Shown: positions 1 through 11,591 of the stretch, piece by piece
Numbering within the stretch: the stretch's first letter is position 1
Layout: each line of letters starts with the position of its first letter
Assembly (NCBI GenBank): GCA_023159155.1
Contig: JAJNNX010000035.1
Span: 248,001-312,000, forward strand
Length of the DNA: 64,000 nucleotides
Direction of reading: 5' to 3'
From: Ustulina deusta
Taxonomy: Eukaryota; Ascomycota; Sordariomycetes; Xylariales; Xylariaceae
Notes under the pieces: generated by a model
The model's input: only the letters and a program-made list of their open reading frames with translations
Database searches by the model: none
Told to the model about the DNA's origin: nothing
Position numbers and translations under genes: made by a program

Positions 1-195
1 CTGCTCTTCGAACACCCTGAACAGCGTCAGGAACATTCTTTGCTTGAACTGTGACCAAGTTGCCTCGGGACAGCCAGGATGACTTCGAGCGTTCAACGTC
101 GTACCGCACTGGACATGACAACTTTCAATCCCCGCGGTTGAGAACGTGTGTCGCCAGTAACTAAACATTTCTTCCAGAAATCTCTGCCGCGTTTC

Positions 196-560
196 CTTCT
201 ACACATCCGGCGCATTCAATAAGCTTTATCGGGGTTGACTGCGCCACAAAACCTTGCTAATGAGGGTCACCCTACCCGTTTATCCTCACCACAAGATGGG
301 GGACGAGGTGGCCACCTTAAGCTGGTTACGGCGTAATACTACAGTCCCAGTTCCGAACATCGTTACATTTGATGATAGCAACAATAACGAGATTGGGTTC
401 GAATGGATATTGATGGAACTTATGCCCGGCTCCCAAGCCTACCAGAAATGGCGAACCATGTTGATGGAGCAGAAAGTGGCCATCACGAAGGCGCATTGCC
501 GAAATTCAGGCGGAGCTATGCTGCAGGTGCAGTGTCGAACGCACTAATCAAAGACTCCCT
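196..560 (+). pseudogene. Aminoglycoside-phosphotransferase-like kinase fragment
   Basis: The translation from about 255 to 480 reads like the N-lobe of fungal APH-family kinases: MRVTLPVYPHHK, then an E-V-A-T-L helix, V-P-V-P-N-I, and the GFEWILMELMPG hinge. The frame breaks near 485. The expected continuation, IAEIQAEL, follows in another frame. Upstream, FNKLYR is separated from the rest by a stop near 235. No catalytic loop or metal-binding motif is present before the next gene. I call it a broken copy, possibly continuing outside the window on the left. The family assignment rests on the hinge and VPVP motifs. The substrate of these fungal kinases is generally unknown. Confidence 0.6.
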
Positions 561-715
561 CACAAACCCTAACCGTTTTGAGGACCGTTTCTATATTCAT
601 TCCTGAGGTACAGGTAAGTACTTTTTAGTCGGCACCTGCCTGACGATAGCCGATAGGGTGAGCCGAGAACCGACGAGTACACTAACCCCAATTCGTTGTA
701 CCCCTGGCATATTCA

Positions 716-830
716 ACCTACCGGTACTAGTGCACCTAGGGCAGGTATCTAGGTACCTAACCTTACCCACTTCACGCCGCCAGGGAGGTATCGAAGTACC
801 TATAACCAACCAACCAACCTAGGTACGTAT
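716..830. repeat. TACCTAGGTA-type palindromic word cluster
   Basis: Several overlapping copies of CCTAGG/TACCTA/GGTACC words lie 130-240 bp upstream of the J-domain gene start. Similar clusters recur upstream of other genes in this window. Confidence 0.6.
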
Positions 831-957
831 CCTTCAAGCCACTTCTCTCCAAGTCCAACAAACGCAAAAGAGCAACCTGCTCTTCTTCAAACGATGAAAG
901 CCAAACCCGCCATGACTTAGCCATTTCCCATGACGTGTTATTTTCACGACGGACAAA

Positions 958-2189
958 ATGTCTACTACCGTACTGTCCCTGCTGGGATGGATGTTTCTCC
1001 CTAACGTAAGCGTCTCTTCCCGACCTCGATCTCTCTCTCTCTCTCTGTCCCTCTCTCTTTGACGCCCGTCACCCCTCTCCCTCCAGGTCTTTTCGCCCAG
1101 CCCTGTACAGAGAAAGCCCGTTCGAAGATGCACGACTAACCAGCCTCTCCCCCACAGCTCGTAACCGGCTGGGCCCAATCCATCTACTACGGCCTGACGA
1201 TCCGCGCCGGCGACCCACGGCCACCGCCGAACTCAGCGCGTTGGCAGCTCCACCGCCGGCGCATCCACGCGCTGGTCATCACGCTGTACCTGCTATACAC
1301 GATCTACGAGGCGCACTGGGAGCTGCAGCGCGGCGGGAGCTTCTACGCGTCGCTCGGCGTCCCCTTCGACGCCAGCGAGCGCACCATCAAGAGCCGGTTC
1401 CGACGGCTGGCCGCCCTGCACCACCCGGACAAAGTCTCGCACTCCTCCTCCTCCGACGCGGGCGATTTCTTCATGCACCTCAAGACGGCCTCGGACGTGC
1501 TGACGAATCCAACCCAGCGCTTCGCGTACGAGCGCTTCGGCCCCGAGATCCTGGCGTGGCGCCACTGCGTCTCGCTCCGCGACTACGTGTGGCGCGGCCT
1601 GCAGACGCAGGTCCTGATGCACTACGGCCTGGCCGCCGCGGGGCTCTACGGCCTCGGGTTCCTGGGCTACTTCGAGCTTGGGCGGTACTGGCGGTGGGTG
1701 ACGCTAGTCGGGCTGTGTGTCTTCGAGGCGCACACCGTGATGCGGCCGCGGTTCCCGGCCTTCGTGGAGACGGTCGTGAACCCGTTCCTCGTGCGCTTCA
1801 CCTCGCACGCTCCCTACCTGCCCTTCCAGGTCGTCGCGCTCGCCCGCCGCGTCGCCATAGCCATCTACATCGCGATCGGCCAGCTCGGCCCCGTGCTCCG
1901 CGCCGGCCGCGACCAGGAGGCCGCCGCCGAAGAGAAGGCGCTGCAGCAGAACCTGGAGCGCCTGGAACATACTGCCAAGTTCATGGATGCCGACGCCACA
2001 CGCCTCATGGAGCTTGAGATGGCGCCGTTCGCGGGCGATCCCGACGTCGTGAAGGATATGCGGGCCAAGCTGAAGGAATGGCTCGTGCAGAATACGATCC
2101 GCGCCGATCCCATGGTCAGGGATGCACTTGGCAGATCGCTGCAGAAGCGGAGGGTTGATGCGCCTGCGGGAGCGAGGGGCACAAGATAG
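958..2189 (+). CDS. Membrane-associated J-domain (DnaJ-like) protein
   Basis: Two exons, 958-1005 and 1158-2189, give 359 residues. The 16-residue first exon encodes MSTTVLSLLGWMFLPN, a hydrophobic N-terminus. The intron starts GTAAGC and carries a CT microsatellite. A J domain follows with the HPD triad at residues 105-107 (HPDK), which stimulates Hsp70 ATPase. After it come two hydrophobic stretches (about 170-215), a further hydrophobic segment near 260, and a charged C-terminal tail. This layout matches a conserved fungal family of membrane-anchored DnaJ chaperones, probably of the ER, but the compartment is inferred. Codon use is very GC-rich in exon 2, so long spurious frames overlap it. 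The start is chosen because the short first exon matches the family N-terminus and splices in phase. Confidence 0.85.
1030..1058. repeat. CT microsatellite inside the J-domain gene intron
   Basis: A near-pure CT run lies within the 152-nt intron (1006-1157), upstream of the acceptor CCCACAG. It may serve as a long polypyrimidine tract and is likely to vary in length between strains. Confidence 0.8.
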
Positions 2190-2517
2190 AGGCAGTTCAA
2201 TACCGAACTAGCTAGATAGACGAATAAGCAAATAATTAGAACACGGCTGAAGTACTTCAGTTGTGAAGATTAGATGGCTCGAGCATGCCTGCGCGTGTTT
2301 TCTATGACGAGTCGTTATGAACTAATCTGATGCTATGGTTCCTGAGAGGTGATGCAATAATTTCATTTCGAGGCAATAGCTTTTTGCTTCCGCCTAATAC
2401 CACGCTATCCAGATAAGACTGATGCTATGTACCGCTGCTCTCTAGCCTATGTGCACATAAGCGACGTCTTCATCTACTTGCTAAATTTATATTCCTCTCT
2501 CCGTTAACTCGTCTCGC
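2190..2517. other. Convergent intergenic region, no gene seen
   Basis: This AT-richer 328-bp stretch separates the 3' ends of the J-domain gene (+) and the MFS transporter gene (-). It must hold both polyadenylation regions. I see no other feature. Confidence 0.6.
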
Positions 2518-4526
2518 TCACAACCGTTGTCTTCCTCGAGTCTCGATGGGGATCAAGACCATACCCACAAATGCGGCGAGGATGAGCACCGCGGAGAGAT
2601 AGATCGGGGCCGTGGTGCCGTCGCCGGGGGCGTTGGCGGCCAAGAGCGGCGCGAGCAAGCCCGTCACGCGGTTCAAGAAGCTCGCCATGCCCGTCGCGGC
2701 GCCGCGCACGGGGGCTGGGAAGATTTCAGGCGTGAAGGCGTACAGGACACCATACATGATGTTCTGGCAGAAGGCCTCGACAGACGTGAAGAAGAGCTGC
2801 GCCGTCGGCGTCGTGCCGAGCGTCACGAAGAGGAACAGGAACACGGCCGATACGAACGTCGAGATGGCGAGCGTGCCTTTTCGTCCTAAGAAGGGGGACT
2901 CATGGTCTACTAGGTACGCGGCGAGGAGACTCCCTGGTACGCCGACCACGGAGATGATAGCATAGTTCCGGTAGGTCTCTGCGGGTGTTGTTGCGGCGCT
3001 CTCGCGGGCGGCTACAAATACTGCGGCCCCGCCATGCGAAAGGTATTGCGGTAGAAATGCGTTAAAGAGTGGGTATCCCATGCCGATGGCTGCCCAACAG
3101 AACCAAATGAGCGCCGTGGTGAGGCCAAGCTTCCGGTTCTGAAATAGGGGTTGGATGTGGCTGAGAGAAAACGAGTTGAGGTTCTGCTTAAGCACGCTGC
3201 TCGCTGAAACTCGGATGGGCGCTTGCTCCGCATCCTCGGCGTCCACAATGGCGTCTAAGATTTCCTCTGTAAGCCACGTTTTCTTGTTATTGCGGTATGC
3301 GATCCCATGGACGACGGCAACGGCCTCGGCTTGTCGACCTTGCGACAACAGAAACTTTGGGGACTCGAAGAGGTGGAACAGGCCGAAACGGACGAGAAAC
3401 ATGATGAATGTGACGATGCCGACTGTTGCGATGAATAGCCGCCAACCTTGGTCGGCCGGCCAGTTCGTGATAAAGTACCAGGCGAACAGGGATGACACAA
3501 GCTGGCCCACCGGCCACCATACAGATAGTAGTGTCAAAAGTGAGCTCGAAGCATCGGGCAAAAATTCAAGAAAGAGGGCGCCATCAACGGGTAGGTTGCC
3601 ACCTACGCCCGTGCCCATCAACGCGAATAAAAAACAGACAACGGGCCAATTAGGCGCAAGTGCCGCCAAAGTACCGAATACGCTCGTAATTAGTAGCGTG
3701 AGATTGAAGGCGATCCGCCTGCCCATGATGTCGGCGCCTAGTCCCCATAACGCACTTCCGATGCTCAAGCCGATGTAAAGAGAGCTGGTCGTATATCTGA
3801 CGTGCTTCTCCGTGATGCCGAATTCCTCAGATAAAGAAGGGAGGGTTAAAGAGACACCCTAGTAGACGGGTCAGTAAGACACGGTTGTGAGACATGGGGT
3901 AACTCGATGTTTTATCCCCAGTTGACTTACTTGCATCCAAAGGCTAAATTTGTTAATGCTTTATTAGTTCGGGGATTCAGTATGGCTGGCTTAAATTTTG
4001 GGGCCTTACTTGTCAGCAAACCAACCGAAACCGCACAAAACGAAGAGTTGCCAGTTATACCGTCCCATACCAATATCCTGAATCGCCTTGTTGATGATTT
4101 TAGATTTTACTGTGGCGTGGAGATGTTAGCAAAAGCCGCTATCTGATCCCTCCAACGACCGCAAACAGGCCAAAGTGGTTTCAACTCACACTCGTACTCA
4201 GTCCATCTACGTCCAGGTTCGCCCTTCCGTGCGTCTCGCCGCAGACCTTCTATGGTGTACTCGGCGGCATCCATCTGCAGCATGCCCTCGCCCTCATGGT
4301 CGCTGTTCTTAAACGCAGTGGCGAGGGCGGCCTCCTCATCCTCATTATCATCTAGATCGGCGTCGGCGTGAGCGTCGGCGGAGCCGCGTCGGTCATGCTC
4401 GAACTCGGCCTTACCGCACCTCGCGGAATAACTGTGGAGATGTGCCTCCTCCAGCGGCACCAGGACGCCAGAGTAATCATGTACAGATTCCCGCCGTGCA
4501 AACCTGGACCTAAGAAAGCGTCTCAT
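2518..4526 (-). CDS. MFS transporter (sugar-porter/SV2-like), four exons
   Basis: Exons on the minus strand are 4526-4190, 4109-4010, 3943-3931 (13 nt) and 3858-2518, giving 596 residues with a TGA stop. The first exon encodes a long acidic cytosolic leader ending in YTIEGLRR...WTEYE. Joining restores TEYELKSKIINKAIQ, then FGWFADNLWMQGVSLTLPSL, a typical start of this MFS subfamily. About twelve hydrophobic spans follow, with the motif-A-like loop GLGADIMGRR, a second loop FLGRKG, and PVRGAATGMASFLNR near the end. It should act in a membrane as a proton-coupled or facilitative carrier. The substrate is not deducible. The tiny third exon (NLWMQ region) is required to keep the frame and the conserved sequence. 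The start at 4526 is the only ATG-led option seen in the first exon's frame, but an upstream exon cannot be excluded. Confidence 0.88.
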
Positions 4527-6326
4527 GACGGCGGCGGTGACAGGATATGGATGTTTAGCTTCGAGGCTGGGCTAGGCTGCCTAGCTGCTTGGGTCCATTG
4601 GAAAGAGTCGGCTTTCGTTGGCTCTCTTTGTGGAGAGATCAGGGGCCAATTCAAGGGAATAACCGAAATAGAAATGTGCTGACGCGAGAGATACCGTTGA
4701 GGAAATGTTGCAAGCATTTGTTTACGTCGCCATGCACTAGACTAACTATGAACGAGATGCATCGAAGGAGAGTAGAAAATAAGACGGAAGGAAAAGGCCG
4801 GTCTCTTCTGATTGGTTGATTGATTGATCAATTGATGCAGCTGATGACGATGCGAGCATGCGAGCATGAAACACAAGGTTCATGATTGGAGCATCCGCAG
4901 TCCTTCTGTCTGCAGCGTGGAAAGGGCCAAGGCGAAGCCCCCTGCAATCTGTCGAGTCTGTTTTGGAAATCCCCAGACAAGAGTGTGGATAGGTACCCGC
5001 CTTGCAATCCCCACCCCAGATTTCATTCGCTGCAGACACGGCGATCAGCGGGACACCCGGAAGCTACGAGTACAGTAGGTAGAAAAGTGGGCGTCACCTC
5101 GGTGTCCAAGTTAGCACATGCGATTTAGGCACCTGCTTTGCTACAACTACAAGGTAATAAGAGAGTGCATATGAAAGACATTGCCTGGAGATGTAACATG
5201 TATACCTGCACATTGAAGTTACCTAAAATCCACGACACTTCCTAGCCTCGAGACTGAAGCTCGGGTACATGTCCAGTGCTGCATACCCAGGTTAAGTTAC
5301 TTACATATCTATGGGCCATGGCAGACCTACATATGGATTGGGTAATGTACATTGGGGCGGATATGGCGGAATTGTGGCACCTGAGCCATTGCATGGGTTC
5401 TTGCATCGTGACGGATTCTCGGTTCCCTCATGCCAGATCTTCAAATGCGTCAATCATGTGGTTGATGGCACCACTCCTCATCGAAGGCCAGGTGATTTAT
5501 ACAAATTCAACGAGTTCACCACACTCGAAACAACTTTTCTTTCTTTCTTTTATTCTTTTTATTCTTTTTTTATTCTTCCTAAGTTGACTACTTGTTTCGT
5601 TGCCTTCTCATACTGGCAGAGTAAGTAGGAGGTGAGCTTGTTCAACGTAGGACGATCGCCAAACTATGATTATTTTAGGGAGTATGTAGTATGCTTCAGA
5701 AAAAGATGCGGCCCGGCAGTTCACGTAATGATGGCTGCTTGATACGGGTGAGCCCGTGGTTCATGCGGGGAAGTTGATTCTCGAAGTCGCGATGACAATG
5801 CAGTCGTAGACATGCTCACAAGCTATCCGTGAGGTCTTGGATATAGGTGTACACAGTGGGCCTCCCACCAACTCCCACCAAGTGCCACTTAATCTTACTT
5901 TGAGATTCTACCCTGCACCATTCATTTCTCAATGGATAGGCTGCGATATTCAGCGGTATGTGACTACGAGGCGAATCGTCGACGTCCACGAATGCACAGG
6001 GACTCGTCCAGCACGAAGTCAAGTCTGATATATAATAGTGGAACGAGTGTATCAGTTAATGTATGTACCGATTTAGCTAAAGATGTTAACGAGCGTAAGA
6101 AAGTAAACCTAGATACAATTAGCGAATGTAATCCAGCTGGGAGCTCGACTCCGAGAGAATGACCAGCTCAGCTGTCGGTTAATTCATTCCAGACATCGCT
6201 ATCCTCCATCGCCTCCTTCAACGGCCGCATAAGCGACCATCGAACCCCTCGTAGCGGTGTCCACGCGGCGACACAGCCGTCCGTCGCATCGTCGTTTCCA
6301 CCGTATTTTCGAAGACTCGATGAGCA
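4527..6326. other. Gene-poor intergenic stretch (1.8 kb)
   Basis: It holds the presumed promoter of the MFS gene, a short GATT-rich tract near 4810-4835 and a T-rich CTTT/ATTC tract at about 5530-5580. Short open frames occur on both strands, but none shows a recognisable domain or a consistent splice pattern. Confidence 0.5.
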
Positions 6327-7134
6327 TCAGATCTCGAGTGCCGGCGTTTGCATGACCGAGGAGAGCGCGAGATGTACGTCGCCGAGCGCTTCTTTTACGA
6401 GGCTTTCCTGCTGGCGCGAGCGTACGGCCAGAGACTCCACGACTTTTCTTTCGAAGGCTTTTAGTTTTTCGTCGGCCGAGGCTGGGTGCTGAGCGGGGGG
6501 TTGGCGGGCTAGCTCAAGGTCTATCAGCGCTGCTGCGTCGTCGGCATCCTGCCGGCGCTGCATTGGGTTTGAGGCCTTCGACCAGCTTGAGTTGATCTTG
6601 AAGGCGACCAGGTCCACCAGCGATACGTAGGGCACCTGGCCGTACGGGATTTCATAGACGAGATGTTCTGGGTCTGGTAGGTGGGGGGACTGACGGTCGT
6701 GTTAGTATAGGGCTGGCAAAGGCCACTATACGGGGAGATACACGGGACTTATTCTTACCAGCCACTGTGAAGACATCTTGATTTGGATATCCCGGCCTGC
6801 AGGGCTACGGTACCACAGTGCCTGCTTGTTATCTATGAAAGGAGAGTTGGGGTGATCTAGCAGCTTCTGCCTGAGGAAGCCCAGAATCGGAAAATTGGTC
6901 ACGAAGTCGATATTCTAAGCAAGGAAACGATTAACAGGCTATCCTGGAATCAAACCCAAGAACTGAGACGAGGGGAACTAGTCTTACTTTTGTTGGCCGA
7001 TGAGCAGGGAGGTAGTGGCATAGTGCCAGACCTCCCACGACCGAAAGCCTTGTGTCTGCGAGCTCCGGAATCTGCTTGATTATTTGGATGACGTCGCAAA
7101 CGGCGTTCTCTAGCTCCTTGAGCCGAGCTTTCAT
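6327..7134 (-). CDS. Small nucleotidyltransferase-fold protein (AbiEii/NTase-like)
   Basis: Three exons, 7134-6988, 6914-6759 and 6689-6327, all spliced in phase 0, give 221 residues. The segment VVGGLALCHYL followed by TKNIDFVTNF resembles the hG-G...Dh-D/E-h signature of the minimal nucleotidyltransferase fold. The middle (GFLRQKLLDHPNSPF, later YEIPYGQVPYVSLVDLVAFK) resembles fungal proteins annotated as nucleotidyltransferase/AbiEii-like. The C-terminal third is helical and charged. The first metal-binding acid is Asn in this copy (N-I-D), so activity may be lost unless neighbouring acids serve. No operon-like neighbour is evident. The start ATG at 7134 gives MKARLKELENAVCDV. The family call is moderate and no substrate is implied. 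Confidence 0.7.
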
Positions 7135-9327
7135 GGCCGGCCGAGTTACGATAAGACGCCGAAAAAGAAAGTGAATTCGGGGAGAAAAGGGGGAACGGCC
7201 TATCGAAAGTCGACGCGGCCGGCACGTCAAGAATCGGTATCCAGGGGCAGACCTGCAAATATCTTGATACCGTTCTGCAGGGGACGAATTGAAAACAAAT
7301 ACTTAAATAGGAGGAAACGAATAGTCGACAATGGGAGAATGACTCTCCGTCGCTCCTCACCCTATGGTCGAGGTGAGCTTGGTATTATAGTGCTGGTCGT
7401 CGTTAGTGGAGATGTGTTACGCTAGCGATTCTCCTCCGAGCCCAACTGAAATTTCTCAAACACGCGATCTTGAGAATACAGCGGAAAACCCCCACCGTGG
7501 GAGCTTGCAGTTCTATTGCTGAGACGAGCCGCCGAAGGCTAGTGGCAATGATGGTAGCAAGAGAAGCTCCTAACCATCCAAGCGGGACCAAGCGGTTGAG
7601 TCGTTCACTGTTCCTGATATGGAGAGATAATTTGATCTGGCTCTTGTGGTTGGGGGCGGAGTTAATCGAGACAAGATCTAGCCGGGCCTGCAGTCATTAT
7701 AGATGCCTCGAGGAGCGTGGGTGTGGAACTAGTAGCGCGCGGTACGGCACTGAAAGTTTCACCAGTTTTTTGCCCTAAGACGACTTCAGTAGGGATTCAA
7801 GGTTCATGGTAGTGATACAGCTCCTCTTTCCGTACACCTAATATAGCCTCGACCTTCTGCATGACTCGACGCTGGTTTGGACCGAACGGCCTCTAGAAAC
7901 ACCAGTGCAATATGAAGGAAGGCTTCTCGATCTGGCGCATTCCGTCTGCACGAATGATCAGACCAACCTTGAAAGGGCGTATAAGGATAAAAGGCGCTTT
8001 AGGTTCAACACATATTCAATCATGTGTAAGTTATACAACAGATTCAAGCTGAAGCACCTATCAGCTATCTACGATAACCGTACAGCCCGATGCGGCGCTC
8101 GGTTGATGTTAATAAGGCTTGTTTTGCTAGGATAGGGGTGTTGAAGACTGCTGGGGATGCTATTTGCTTTATTATGAATGGGGTAAGACCGTTAGCGGCT
8201 ACATGCAGTGCTCTCACGAATCTTCAAGACTTCGGTACGAGTGCCTTGAACACTGTGCCTACCAAACCCACGGTGCTCGCTCACATTAGACTCATAATCA
8301 TACCCATGTAAATCTCTAATTAGCTCGTAAAAATTATCCAGCATATCGGGGGGTGGGGACGATGGGAATAGCATGAGCAAGATGTGTAACGGTGAAGGTA
8401 GAATTGATACCAAGAGAAGGCAAAATGCAGCCTCCTGGAGTAGGTCTATTAGATAGTGACCTCATTTTATGAATCTTGTCAAATAGAATATTGTCACAAA
8501 GGGAAAGTAGCCAGCTAGGATTTGTCGGCGGTAGGAAGTCATGATACTTAGGAGGGCGAACCTGTCTTCATCCCTTATTGTAGAATGAATTGCCGGTCTA
8601 AGGATATCTTGGGAGTACCACCATCAATGAGCTGCTCATTCGATCCGGCTCATGATGTATTAGTCCCATATATATATATGACATGCCTCATGTTGTGTAG
8701 CTCATGCCCGCTGGGTCGGATGATAAATAAAGAAAACGTATCAACTTTATACTTCTAACTGCTAATATACTGGGTCATTTCAAACCGCTTGTCCGGTGAA
8801 GGTATGTACTCTAATAACTCTACTTCAGAGCCAATGCAGATGCTGTTTCCAAAGTCTGCTCGTCTCGATGCCTGTCCTGCCTGAACTCCTATTGAAACAG
8901 TTTACCGGCATAATAATCCATGTTGACATGCTTAAGTACCGTATTCATACAAAGCCGGTCCTCCTTCGTGGTGATAGTGAGACAGATGGCCGCCACTCGA
9001 TGAACATGACGGCGGCCCTTCTTCCAAGATGTCATAAATCGACAGCACAGCACCCATGGTAGCTTCAGAGTTCCGAGACCACTGTATCTCTACTGGTCTC
9101 GGACCAAATGTCTCCACGTCTCCTGACGATGGTGTGGCGGTAGTCGTAGGTGATGTGATATGAGGTGCAACGTTAATTGATGAATCTGACGGAGTGTTAG
9201 AAGCTGTCAACAGCCCGTCCCATATCACCTCATTCCAGCGAGGTCGCTTCCAGTACTTGAATCGTTCAATGCGAGTTCTTCGCCGGCGGTTGCGACGGAA
9301 GTGGTGGCTTCGGAAGAGAATATTCAA
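7135..9327. other. Gene-poor stretch (2.2 kb), no supported gene
   Basis: Short open frames exist on both strands but none has a recognisable motif. A TA dinucleotide run lies near 8671-8680. The region separates the 5' end of the nucleotidyltransferase-like gene from the 3' end of the Atg7 gene. Confidence 0.5.
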
Positions 9328-11591
9328 CTACAATAATACTCCTTCGTCATCATCACCGTGCGTAGTCCCGTCCTCTTCCCAGTCAATCTCACCAGCTAAG
9401 GCCTCGGCTTTCCGCTGAACCTCAGCCAACCCGCTTAGTTCAGCGACATAATCTTTATCTTCTAGGGCACGCTTGACGAACTCCCAACCTTCGTTTCGAT
9501 ATGCTGAAAGGATAGGTTGACTGCAGGCGCTGCAGCAAGGATAGGACTGTCCTCTGATGACAATATTCTGGAATCTGTTGAGGAACCCACGGATTTGGTG
9601 AGGCACAATTCCTAGGGCATACTCATCGGTCGTGCCAGCCTCTTGAGATGCGGTAGATGTAGTCACCGGGGCTGGAGCGTGATGCCTCAAGGGGTGCTGC
9701 AATAGACTAGTTAGAAGCTCGACCAGCAGAGCAGAGGCAATGGCAGCGATGCCTGGTCGTGTGACCGTGCACTGTTGGTCAAGCGTCAAATCCTTTTGCG
9801 ACTGCCATATTGTCAGTAACGAGAAATGCTAAGAAAATGACCGACCACCTTACATCACCAGGCGCAACTACATCATTACAGAAGTAGCAGCCCAAAGTAT
9901 TTTCGCTACCATCCTTAGGCTCGGCACCATGTCTCATGACAACGTAGGTATCGAAGCCAAGCGCGGCATTCATGACGATCTTCCCAGCAGCTTTACCCAT
10001 CACTGTGGGAAGCCATCTCGATTCCCGACTGTCCATGAGCAAGAAGATTACATCGTGTTCATTTATTAAAGCTTTCAGCTTCTCAAAATCGCCTTGAGTC
10101 TTGTCTACGATTGGATGACCAAGCATGGGAACCGATAAAACTTCGCCGTGACTATCCACACCAGGGTAAATCTGCTTCAAGGCCGCTGCTGCTCTAATCG
10201 CTTTCGGAGCCCCCCCATTGAGGCAGTCTTCGTATACGAAAAGGGGCTGCCGTACTGGGTTCGAAAATGATACGGCACCATAGTCGATAAATGTGATTTT
10301 GCGGACCCCCCATCCCATCAGGTTTCTGGAAACGTAACTGCCAAGTGTCCCTGCGCCGAGAAGTAAACATTTCGTATTTTTTATAATGTCGAGGTTAAGA
10401 TCGGGAGAGATTCGCCACTTCATCAGCTTCAAATTTAGGTCAACAGACTGATCGGCGAGACGAGCTGGATCCATCGACTCTGCCAGGCTAACCGATCGCG
10501 CAGTTAACTTGTTTGCCTGATTACGCTCCCAACCCGTGGCTTTGGGCATTGTCGACAACACCAATTGGTCGACTGAGTCCATGTATAGGGACATGACAAT
10601 GCTCCGAGCCTCATGTCTGCGCGTCTGGACATCACGATAACACAGGACTTGCACTTCGCTCAGTTGGTACCGCTGTCTTACTAACATCAAAAGATTTCTC
10701 AGTGGCCAGGCTGGATGTTCGTCATATGTCGACGGGTCTACAAAAGCCACATATCTGTCCTCCTTTGGGATACCGAGAAAGAAACCATTCTCGAAATTCC
10801 GCAAGGAGCCAATGTCCCAGGTATAACCAATATCCTCGGAGGGAGGATCGAGGCTACTGGATGGCCGCTTGCCTCGGACCTTTTTGGCCAAGAAAAACCC
10901 ATACTCTCTGTTGTCGACAGAGTACCGCCACGTGCCTACTCGTTCAACCAAGGCAGTGCTTTCGGCAGGCATCAAGTGTTTTATCTCACCTGCCCGCTTC
11001 CATGCAGGGTCTGAAGGGAGGGTTGGAAATCCGAACCAGTACGTCATGCGATACTTCTTCAGGTCGGCGTAGGAGAGGACAATATATGAGGACAGAAGGG
11101 AGGGGACTGAGTAGATAGTGCCATCCTTGATAGCATCCCAAATCTAAGCCGATTAATATGCAACCTACAAGACACCGAGCGAGAGAGGGGAGCGAAAGGA
11201 TCGTACCTGGCGAGCGGCGTTGTTGAGTATTTCGACCTTGTCTGCCTGTCTGAAGGCCTCCAGGGTATTAGTGTTTCTAATGATGCCTTCGGCTCGTACC
11301 GCATTGACGGGTACGCTGCAGGATGGCCCATCGCATTAGCCCTGGAAGAGTAGGTTCACGCACGAGTGATGCAAAGGCAGAGTCGGCTTACGTGGTGCTG
11401 GTGAGGGCACTAGCCAGCACTTGCATCTTGACGCTATCATCGGGATGCACTCCGACACGGGGTTCGTACAAACCCAGGACGGGACGCGCCGAGTCGCTGA
11501 GCTTGTCATGGTCCAGTTTCGAGGCGAACAGAGCCGAGTAGAACGGCAGCTCAATCTCAGATGAGAAGGGCGCAAACTTTAGTGTGGCCAT
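9328..11591 (-). CDS. ATG7: Autophagy E1-like activating enzyme Atg7
   Basis: Four exons, 11591-11392, 11315-11207, 11143-9854 and 9801-9328, give 690 residues, within the usual Atg7 range. Atg7 adenylates Atg8 and Atg12 and passes them to Atg3 and Atg10. The N-terminal domain ([19 protein letters not shown]) is typical. The ATP-binding Rossmann loop GAGTLGS lies near residue 366, followed by [20 protein letters not shown]. The catalytic cysteine lies in [11 protein letters not shown], residue 544 by my count. Paired Cys motifs (CYFC; CCSAC) fit the structural zinc site of E1 enzymes. The C-terminus is acidic and slightly short. The ATG at 11591 is chosen because the frame upstream offers only non-ATG codons. 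It is divergent from the dCMP deaminase gene, sharing a 1.3-kb upstream region. Confidence 0.95.

Noticed and set aside
1241..2017. A 258-codon plus-strand frame inside the J-domain gene
   Set aside because: It is a GC-driven shadow; the other frame carries the HPD motif and correct splice junction.
9802..9853. Read-through of the third Atg7 intron as coding
   Set aside because: The 52-nt segment has a GTAAGG donor and CAG acceptor, and removal restores the catalytic-Cys exon in frame.
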